Source: Devosia sp.
Lineage (GTDB): Bacteria > Pseudomonadota > Alphaproteobacteria > Rhizobiales > Devosiaceae
Length of the DNA: 55,320 bases
Direction: 5' to 3'
NCBI RefSeq assembly: GCF_028290435.1
Contig: NZ_JAQGJV010000004.1
Span: 1 to 55,320, forward strand
The notes under the pieces: generated by a model
The model's database searches: none
What the model was told of the DNA's origin: nothing
What the model saw: only the letters and a program-made list of their open reading frames with translations
In this document: positions 49,388 through 55,320 of the stretch, one piece after another
Layout: each line of letters starts with the position of its first letter
Numbering within the stretch: the first letter of the stretch is position 1
Program-made: the position numbers and the translations under genes

Positions 49388-50842
49388 TTAGTGATGCCCG
49401 CCTGTCATCTCACGCAGCTCTTCCACCGAGCGGACGCGCTTGCGGGCGGCGCCTTCCCAATCACTGGTCTTGACCGTCGATTTGGCCATGCGCTCCTTGG
49501 CGGCGGGCACGGCGTCGGCATATTGCGGCAGCCATTGGGACTGCGCCACGACCATCTCGTCGACCATGGCCCACACCTCGTCCGGCGTGCAGATGGCGCC
49601 GACCAGCGGATCATGCAGCACGGCGAGCTTGAGCGTATCCAGATTGCCGGTCATCGCCGCTTCCACCGAAAGGCGCTGCACCGAAACCGATACCGAACAG
49701 GTCGCGGCGCAGGCGGTCGGTAGCGTGATGCCCTCGATCATGTTGATGCCGAAACGATCGACATAGCCGGGGCTTTCGATGATCGCGTCGTCGGGCAGGT
49801 TGGTAATTATCCCACTGTTTCTGCGGTTGAAATGACCGCGATAGGCCCGCCCGGTTTCCATCGCCTCGATGATGTAGCTGGCGTGTTCGGTGGTCCGCTT
49901 ATGCTCCGAAAGCGGCTTGTTGGCCTGCTCCTTGAACATCGGGAAATCGGTTTCGAACCAGTTGCGGCGCTCGGTCGAGTGGCGCAGATAACCGCCGGTT
50001 TCGCCATGGATCCAGTCGCTCATATCGATCCAGCGATTGATCTCGTTCGGCCGCTTGCGATACCAGGGCAGGTATTCGCTGAGGTGCCCGTTGCTCTCGG
50101 TGGAATAGACCCCGAAGCGCTTCAGCACGTCGATGCGCACCTTCTCCTGCTTGGAATAAACCGGGTGCCGCTCGAAGCCAGCGATCAGCTCATCTGCCTC
50201 GATCTTGCGGCCCTTGGCGCGGATATCGATGTACCAGGTCTGGTGGTTGATGCCGGCGCAGACATAGTCGAGCTCGCTATCGTCAACGCCCAGAACCTGC
50301 GCGATCTGATGCGCGCCATGCTGTACGCCATGGCAAAGGCCAACCACATTGACGCCGCCATATTGCTCGGCCGCCCAAGTGTTCATCGCCATCGGGTTGG
50401 CATAATTGAGGAACAGCGCGCCCGGCTCGGCCACTTCGCGGATGTCCTTGCAGAAATCCAGGATCACCGGAATGTTGCGCTGGCCATAGAGAATGCCGCC
50501 CGCGCAGATGGTGTCACCCACGCACTGGTCAACGCCATATCGCAACGGAATCTTGATGTCGGTCGCGAACGCCTCAAGCCCCCCCACCCGCACGCAGCTC
50601 ATGATGTAACGAGCACCCGTAATGGCGGCCCGGCGATCGGTGGTCGCGGTCACCTTGGCGGGTAATTTGTTGACAGACACGATCATGTCGATGATCTGCT
50701 TGGCCATGTCCAGATTGGCCGGATTGATGTCGGTCAGCGCGAATTCGCAATCGACGAATTCGGGGACCTTGAGCAGGTCCGAGATCAGCGTTTTGGTAAA
50801 GCCGATCGAGCCAGCGCCGATGACGGTAACTTTGAAGGTCAT
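49388..50842 (-). CDS. GH4 family NAD-dependent glycosidase, second type
   Basis: Protein of 484 residues from the ATG at 50842, preceded by GGGAGAG. NAD site KVTVIGAGSIGFTKTLISD, LTDINPANLDMA near 38, LNYANPMAMNTWA near 147, Cys in VGLCHGVQHGAHQ (near 175) and His in CAGINHQTWYIDI (near 203): all catalytic and metal residues are kept. It is clearly different from the GH4 enzyme at 45567, with a longer middle part, and is more like the alpha-galactosidase/alpha-glucuronidase branch. The exact sugar is not readable. It is divergent from an AraC regulator with 53 bp between the starts and is followed by a terminator, then the halogenase gene. Confidence 0.91.
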   Translation of the reverse strand: MTFKVTVIGAGSIGFTKTLISDLLKVPEFVDCEFALTDINPANLDMAKQIIDMIVSVNKLPAKVTATTDRRAAITGARYIMSCVRVGGLEAFATDIKIPLRYGVDQCVGDTICAGGILYGQRNIPVILDFCKDIREVAEPGALFLNYANPMAMNTWAAEQYGGVNVVGLCHGVQHGAHQIAQVLGVDDSELDYVCAGINHQTWYIDIRAKGRKIEADELIAGFERHPVYSKQEKVRIDVLKRFGVYSTESNGHLSEYLPWYRKRPNEINRWIDMSDWIHGETGGYLRHSTERRNWFETDFPMFKEQANKPLSEHKRTTEHASYIIEAMETGRAYRGHFNRRNSGIITNLPDDAIIESPGYVDRFGINMIEGITLPTACAATCSVSVSVQRLSVEAAMTGNLDTLKLAVLHDPLVGAICTPDEVWAMVDEMVVAQSQWLPQYADAVPAAKERMAKSTVKTSDWEGAARKRVRSVEELREMTGGHH

Positions 50843-50895
50843 CAATCTCTCCCTGCCGCGTTGCGGCTAATTTCTCTGCTTCCCTGTCTAGCCGC

Positions 50896-51816
50896 ATGGG
50901 TCGGATCGGTGTAGAGAAAACTTATGCGCAGGCGGGTAATTTTGTGCTCGATGATCTGATTGCTTATGGCCACAAATTGCGGGTGCTGGCGCTGCCCAAA
51001 AGCCAAGTGCCGCTGCACGCCATGGCGATCAGCGCCGGCTACGAGCAGCGCGTCAACGAGGTCTATTCCTGGGATGGTTTGCAGCGCGGCACCGCGCCGT
51101 TCCTCGTGTTGCAGCACACCATAGCGGGGCAGGGCAGGCTGGATTATGCAGGCACCCAACACCGCCTGACACCGGGCCAGACCATGGTGCTGTCACTGCC
51201 GCATGCCCATCGCTACTGGCTCGAACGCGGGCAAAGCTGGGAGTATTTCTGGATCGTCCTCCATGGCCGCGAAGCCCTGCGCATCGCCCGTGAGGTGATC
51301 GACGCGGCCGGGCCCGTGCTGGCCTTGCCCGAGCCGGTAATCGATCGCATGGCCGATGCCTGCCTGGCACTGATCGACAAGCCTGGGATTTTGCCCGGCG
51401 AGGCCTCAAGCGCCGCCTATGCTGCCATTGTGGCGCTTCATGACGGGGTGTTTTCCACCAATACCGAGCCGCGGCCGGCTCTGCCGCCGGCCCTCACGCG
51501 GGCCGTGGCCTATGTCGATGCCAATCTGGCTGGGGCCATCAATGTGGACCGCATGGCGGCCGTGGCGCAGATGAGCCGCGCCCATTTCGTGCGGCAGTTT
51601 TCGACGGCCTTGGGCTCTTCTCCATCGGTTTTTGTCTTCGAGCGGCGGCTGGAGCGGGTCGAGCGCCTGCTGCTGGCTACCGATATGAGCGTGGTCGCCA
51701 TCGCCGCGGCGGCCGGCTTCGCCAATGCCAATTACCTCGCCAAGGCGTTCCGACGTAAACACGCTCTGGCGCCGCTGGAATACCGCATCGCGATGCGCTC
51801 GGCGGTTGGCGCTTAG
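50896..51816 (+). CDS. AraC family transcriptional regulator
   Basis: Protein of 306 residues. N-terminal AraC-type arm/cupin (FLVLQHTIAGQGRLDYAGTQHRLTPGQTMVLSLPHAHRYWLER near 70-112). C-terminal DNA-binding domain with two helix-turn-helix motifs, RMAAVAQMSRAHFVRQFSTALGSSPSVFVFERRL (near 214-247) and VVAIAAAAGFANANYLAKAFRRKHALAPLEYR (near 261-292). It probably activates the divergent GH4 gene when a sugar is bound, judging by position alone. No clear ribosome site precedes the ATG. Confidence 0.9.
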   Translation: MGRIGVEKTYAQAGNFVLDDLIAYGHKLRVLALPKSQVPLHAMAISAGYEQRVNEVYSWDGLQRGTAPFLVLQHTIAGQGRLDYAGTQHRLTPGQTMVLSLPHAHRYWLERGQSWEYFWIVLHGREALRIAREVIDAAGPVLALPEPVIDRMADACLALIDKPGILPGEASSAAYAAIVALHDGVFSTNTEPRPALPPALTRAVAYVDANLAGAINVDRMAAVAQMSRAHFVRQFSTALGSSPSVFVFERRLERVERLLLATDMSVVAIAAAAGFANANYLAKAFRRKHALAPLEYRIAMRSAVGA

Positions 51817-51986
51817 GCTCTTGCCCCGCGTCCCCTCCCGGTGCACTATTGACTGGCGTACCTCAAATCACGCCCCGCCCGACAAAAAACTGTCACATCG
51901 TCAATAATTGCGTCCGTTCCCCGGAAGCGGCGACATGGCCATCGAGCGGCGAACCCCATTTCGAACATCCCCAAAGGGAGCCCATT

Positions 51987-53018
51987 ATGGAATACCGCAA
52001 ACTCGGCCCGAGCGGCGCGATCGTGACCAATTATGCCCTGGGCACGATGACCTTCGGCCATGAGGCCGACGAGGCCATGTCGGGCCAGTTGATGAATGAT
52101 TATGTCGCCGCCGGCGGAAATTTCATCGATACCGCCAACGTCTACAATGCCGGCGTTTCCGAGGAAATCATCGGCCGCTGGCTCAAGGCCCACAAGAGCG
52201 AGGCCGAGCAGCTCGTCATCGCCACCAAGGCACGTTTCCCCATGGGCACCGGTCCCAATGACATCGGAACCTCGCGACGCCACCTCGGCAAGGCGCTGGA
52301 CGATAGCCTGCGCCGCTTGCAGGTCGAGCAGATCGACCTATATCAAATGCACGCCTGGGACGCGCTGACCCCGCTGGAAGAAACCCTGCGTTTCCTCGAC
52401 GACAGCGTGCGCAATGGCAAGATTGCCTATTATGGCTTCTCCAACTTCCTCGGCTGGCAACTGACCAAGGCGGTGTGGATGGCCAAAGCCAATGGCTATA
52501 CGGCGCCGGTGACCCTGCAGCCGCAATACAATCTGCTGATGCGCGATATCGAGCACGAAATCGTGCCGGCGGTGCTAGACGCGGGCATGGGGCTGATGCC
52601 TTGGTCGCCGCTCGGCGGCGGTTGGCTCAGCGGCAAGTATCAGCGCGACGTAGCACCGACCGGCGCCACGCGTCTGGGCGAAAATCCCAAGCGCGGCATG
52701 GAGGCCTTCGACAAGCGCAATGCCCGTGAACAGACTTGGCAGGTCGTCGAGGCTCTAGCGGCCATTGCCAAAGAGCGCAATGTCAGCTCCGCCCAGATCG
52801 CGCTGGCCTGGGTCGCCGCACAGCCCGCCGTCACCTCGGTTCTTCTCGGTGCCCGGACGCGCGAACAACTGGCCGATAATCTGGCCGCGACGTCCCTGGC
52901 GTTAACCGCCGGCGAACTCGCCACGCTCGACGCAGTGAGCAAGCCCGATATGTCCGAATATCCGTACGGCACCGGCGGCATCAACCAGCGCCACCGCAAG
53001 ATCGAAGGCGGACGGTAG
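51987..53018 (+). CDS. Aldo/keto reductase
   Basis: NADPH-dependent reductase of 343 residues from the ATG at 51987, preceded by AAAGGGAG. Catalytic Asp and Tyr in NFIDTANVYNAGVSEEIIG (near 49-54), Lys in LVIATKARFPMG (near 80), His in QIDLYQMHAWDALTPLEE (near 125). The cofactor-binding end VLLGARTREQLADNLAATSLALT (near 288-310) matches AKRs of the YajO/Gas1-like group. Substrate not readable. The upstream 170 bp back to the AraC stop contain no other gene; downstream is a repeat. Confidence 0.93.
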   Translation: MEYRKLGPSGAIVTNYALGTMTFGHEADEAMSGQLMNDYVAAGGNFIDTANVYNAGVSEEIIGRWLKAHKSEAEQLVIATKARFPMGTGPNDIGTSRRHLGKALDDSLRRLQVEQIDLYQMHAWDALTPLEETLRFLDDSVRNGKIAYYGFSNFLGWQLTKAVWMAKANGYTAPVTLQPQYNLLMRDIEHEIVPAVLDAGMGLMPWSPLGGGWLSGKYQRDVAPTGATRLGENPKRGMEAFDKRNAREQTWQVVEALAAIAKERNVSSAQIALAWVAAQPAVTSVLLGARTREQLADNLAATSLALTAGELATLDAVSKPDMSEYPYGTGGINQRHRKIEGGR

Positions 53019-53060
53019 GTCACGCAAACGGTTGGGAACTGTCTACCCCACCCACCGGCT

Positions 53061-53190
53061 GTCACCCCGGCGCAGGCCGGGGCCCATCCCGAGAACTCAC
53101 CTCAGCCGCAAGGTCGCTATATCAGTACCGCGATCTGGCGGCGCATAGACCAAACTCAAGGTTGGCCCCGGCCAGCGCCGGGGTGACACC
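53061..53190. repeat. GTCATYCCCGC-type palindromic repeat, copy 4
   Basis: GTCACCCCGGCGCAGGCCGG with GGCCCATCC, then about 70 bases of spacer, then ACTCAAGGTTGGCCCCGGCC, CAGCGCCGGGGTGACACC and GAGT. The same two modules with the same end are at 12716-12785. It lies between the aldo/keto reductase and LysR genes; I see no gene here. Confidence 0.75.
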
Positions 53191-53286
53191 GAGTTTGGGG
53201 CGGGAAGTGGTGGGTTGATCCGCCCTTCCCATCCCCCCATTCCGCCGCTACCGTCACCCCATCTTCCGCCAGCCCATCGGACCCGC

Positions 53287-54195
53287 GTGGCCTTCACCCT
53301 GCGTCAGCTGCAATACTTCGTCGCCGTCTGCGAAACCCAGACGGTGTCGGGCGCAGCTCATGTCATTTCCGTTTCGCAATCTGCCGTCACCGACGCCATC
53401 AAGGACCTCGAGCACGATCTCGGCGTGAACCTGTTCGAGCGCCATCGACGCGGCTTGACCATGACCAACAAGGGCCAGCAATTCTATCGCCACGCCACCC
53501 GCATTCTCTCCAGCGTCTCCGACGCTCGCCACAGCTTCTCCGACGAGGTGCCAGCCGAGGCCAGCTCGCTGCATCTGGGCGTCACCTCGCTGGTCGCCGG
53601 CTATATCCTCTCGGACCTGCTCGCCCGCTATCGCCGGGCCCAGCCTTCGGTCAATGTCACCGCCATAGAGGACAATGGCGATTATCTCGAACACCTGCTG
53701 ATCGGCGGCAAACTCGATGTAGCCGTCATGGTTATCTCCAACATGCGTGACCGTGTTGCTTTGCAGGCCGAGATTTTCGAGACTTCCCCCTATCGCCTGT
53801 GGCTGCCGCTGGGCCATCGGCTGGCCGGGGCCGAAATCATTGAGATCAACGACATCGCCAAGGAACCGCTGATCATGTTGACGGTCGACGAAACCGAGGA
53901 AAATACCGGCAAGCTGCTCTCGGCCTTGGGCGCCCGTCCGCAAGTGGCGTTTCGCACACGATCCGTGGAAGCGGTGCGCAGTCTCGTCGCCACCGGGGCA
54001 GGGGTCGCCATCCTGCCCGACCTGATCTATCGGCCCTGGTCGCTGGAAGGGGATCGCATCGAAAGCCGCGATATTGCCGGGGTTCTGCCGGTGGTCCAAG
54101 TCGGCATGGTCTGGCGCAAGGGCTCGGCCCTACCGCGCGCGGCGCGCGATTTCATCTTCATGGCTCAGGCGCATCATTCCCGCCAGCGGCAGTAA
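53287..54195 (+). CDS. LysR family transcriptional regulator
   Basis: Protein of 302 residues taken from the GTG at 53287 (VAFTLRQLQYFVAV), which aligns with the usual LysR start; an upstream TTG at 53215 would add a proline-rich stretch of low plausibility. Helix-turn-helix TVSGAAHVISVSQSAVTDAIKDLEHDLGVNLFERHRRG (about 19-56). C-terminal co-inducer domain from SSLHLGVTSLVAGYILSDLL to the end (VRSLVATGAGVAILPDLI). The next gene, on the same strand, encodes a polyamine-type binding protein; a LysR-type box lies between them, so it may control that transporter. Confidence 0.92.
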   Translation: MAFTLRQLQYFVAVCETQTVSGAAHVISVSQSAVTDAIKDLEHDLGVNLFERHRRGLTMTNKGQQFYRHATRILSSVSDARHSFSDEVPAEASSLHLGVTSLVAGYILSDLLARYRRAQPSVNVTAIEDNGDYLEHLLIGGKLDVAVMVISNMRDRVALQAEIFETSPYRLWLPLGHRLAGAEIIEINDIAKEPLIMLTVDETEENTGKLLSALGARPQVAFRTRSVEAVRSLVATGAGVAILPDLIYRPWSLEGDRIESRDIAGVLPVVQVGMVWRKGSALPRAARDFIFMAQAHHSRQRQ

Positions 54196-54201
54196 ATAAG
54201 G

Positions 54202-54218
54202 TATCGGTTTTTCCGATA
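54202..54218. promoter_or_regulatory. LysR-type box or weak terminator
   Basis: TATCGG-TTTTT-CCGATA is a perfect palindrome just after the LysR stop; its core TCGGTTTTTCCGA fits the T-N11-A pattern of LysR sites. As RNA it would be a 6-bp stem with a U5 loop but no following T run, so a binding site for the upstream regulator is at least as likely as a terminator. Confidence 0.4.
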
Positions 54219-54312
54219 TGAGGCTTCGTCACAAAAGATTTGCGAAAGTTAACGCGGCGTCTAAGCTCTTGTGTCAGGGAGCCATGCGCTCCGCGCCCGC
54301 TCCCGAGCGCGA

Positions 54313-54329
54313 CCGGCCTTCAAGGCCGG
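54313..54329 (+). other. Hairpin in the 5' leader of the binding-protein gene
   Basis: CCGGCCTT-C-AAGGCCGG is a perfect palindrome 30 bp before the ATG at 54360. In RNA it would fold as CCGGCC/GGCCGG with a five-base loop, just upstream of the ribosome site GGGAGA at 54349-54354. It may stabilise the transcript. Confidence 0.45.
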
Positions 54330-54359
54330 CTCGGTTCGTTCAGGAACAGGGAGATTGCG

Positions 54360-55320
54360 ATGAAATCGATACTGCGGACAGGTACGGCGCTCTCGATGGT
54401 AGTGCTGTTCACCGGCCAGTTGATGGCTCAGGATATGCTGACGACGCTCGGCACCAACGAGGGCGAGCTCAATATCGTCGCCTGGCCGGGCTATATCGAG
54501 CGCGGCGAAAGCGACCCCGGCTATGACTGGGTCTCCGGCTTCGAAAAGGCCAGCGGCTGCAAGGTCAACGTCAAGACTGCCGCCACCTCCGACGAAATGG
54601 TCACGCTGATGAATGGCGGCGGCTTCGATCTCGTCACGGCCTCGGGCGATGCTTCCTTGCGCCTGGTGGCCGGCAAGAAGGTCGTGCCCGTTAATACCGA
54701 CCTGATCCCGAGCTTCAAAACCGTCGACGAGCGCCTGCAGAACGCGCCCTGGTACACTGTCGATGGCCAGCATTATGGCGTGCCCTATCAATGGGGACCC
54801 AACGTCCTCATGTACAACACCACCACCTTCCCTACCGCCCCGACCAGCTGGAACGTCGTCTTCGAAAAGATGGACCTGCCCGACGGCAAGACCAATGAGG
54901 GGCGCGTGCAGGCCTATGACGGCCCGATCTACATCGCCGACGCCGCCAATTACCTGATGACCGCCAAGCCCGAACTCGGCATCAAGGATCCCTACCAGCT
55001 CAACGAAACCCAATACACCGCCGCGCTCGACCTGTTGAAGGGCCAACGCGCTCTGGTCGGCCGCTACTGGCATGACGCGGCCGTCCAGGTCGACGATTTC
55101 ATGAATGAGGGCGTCGTCGCCTCGGGCTCTTGGCCGTTCCAGGTCAATACGCTGATCGCCTCAAAGCAGCCAGTGGCCTCCACCATTCCGGCTGAAGGCG
55201 CCACCGGTTGGGCCGACACCACCATGCTCGCGGCTGACGCAGCGCATCCCAATTGCGCCTATGCGTGGATGGAGCACTCGCTCGACCCGAAAGTACAGGG
55301 CGACGTCGCCGCTTGGTTCG
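54360..55320 (+). CDS. Polyamine-type ABC substrate-binding protein (PotD/PotF-like), partial
   Basis: Open at the right edge: 320 codons are visible and no stop is reached. ATG at 54360 follows GGGAGA. Signal peptide of about 25 residues (MKSILRTGTALSMVVLFTG, then QLMAQD). Mature part begins GELNIVAWPGYIERG, the typical start of PotD/PotF-type proteins, followed by FEKASGCKVNVKTAATSDEM, NGGGFDLVTASGDASLRLV and GVPYQWGPNVLMYN. It would bind putrescine, spermidine or a related compound in the periplasm; permease and ATPase genes probably follow outside the window. Control by the LysR protein upstream is inferred. Confidence 0.92.
   Translation, partial: MKSILRTGTALSMVVLFTGQLMAQDMLTTLGTNEGELNIVAWPGYIERGESDPGYDWVSGFEKASGCKVNVKTAATSDEMVTLMNGGGFDLVTASGDASLRLVAGKKVVPVNTDLIPSFKTVDERLQNAPWYTVDGQHYGVPYQWGPNVLMYNTTTFPTAPTSWNVVFEKMDLPDGKTNEGRVQAYDGPIYIADAANYLMTAKPELGIKDPYQLNETQYTAALDLLKGQRALVGRYWHDAAVQVDDFMNEGVVASGSWPFQVNTLIASKQPVASTIPAEGATGWADTTMLAADAAHPNCAYAWMEHSLDPKVQGDVAAWF

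Overview
The window looks like chromosomal DNA of a GC-rich alphaproteobacterium of the order Hyphomicrobiales, most like Devosia or a close relative. The support is a GcrA cell-cycle regulator with GANTC (CcrM-type) sites in its promoter, the gene order hslO-argF-argD facing gcrA, rhizobial-type promoters, a FixK/FNR-type palindrome, and several families of short palindromic intergenic repeats. The assignment is inferred from gene content and sequence style only. I saw no rRNA, tRNA, insertion sequence, prophage or CRISPR array.

Left part (1-9.7 kb): a YdcF-like membrane protein and an M29 aminopeptidase; a 34-residue membrane protein behind a perfect FNR/FixK box; a possible leader peptide plus terminator before an ABC exporter; an atypical SDR protein, a VOC protein and a DUF924 protein; then a divergent pair for hexuronate use (a 2-keto-3-deoxygluconate kinase type sugar kinase and a fructuronate reductase/mannitol dehydrogenase family enzyme).

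10.0-16.6 kb (minus strand): N-formylglutamate amidohydrolase-like protein, ethanolamine-permease-like APC carrier, glutamine-synthetase-like ligase, aldehyde dehydrogenase and iron-type alcohol dehydrogenase. Together these have every step expected for breaking down an amino alcohol such as ethanolamine through gamma-glutamylated intermediates. Next come a PPK2 polyphosphate kinase and a PhoR-like histidine kinase, transcribed divergently.

19-28 kb: a mannoside-type locus with a GH38 alpha-mannosidase, a MalF/MalG/MalK/MalE-type ABC importer and a divergent LacI regulator with a palindromic operator. 28-36 kb: a RibD-C/DHFR-like protein, a membrane GT2 glycosyltransferase, hslO, argF, argD and gcrA, a small conserved protein, and a TetR/SDR pair with two matching operators. 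37-47 kb: a lone phnM, a large hairpin element, then an AraC regulator facing a peptide-type ABC importer and a GH4 glycosidase, which resembles the alpha-galactoside (agp/mel) loci of rhizobia. 47-51 kb: a frameshifted LysE exporter, a flavin-dependent tryptophan-halogenase family protein and a second GH4 enzyme, facing another AraC regulator. The right end holds an aldo/keto reductase, a LysR regulator and the start of a polyamine-type binding protein cut by the window edge.

Overall this is a catabolic stretch: at least four sugar or amine uptake and degradation modules, each with a local regulator, placed around a housekeeping block (hslO-argF-argD/gcrA). The most interesting leads are the 145-bp nested hairpin at 38.3 kb, the leader-peptide/terminator arrangement before the ABC exporter, the promoter-proximal terminator before argD, the halogenase inside a glycosidase locus, and the gamma-glutamylation cluster.
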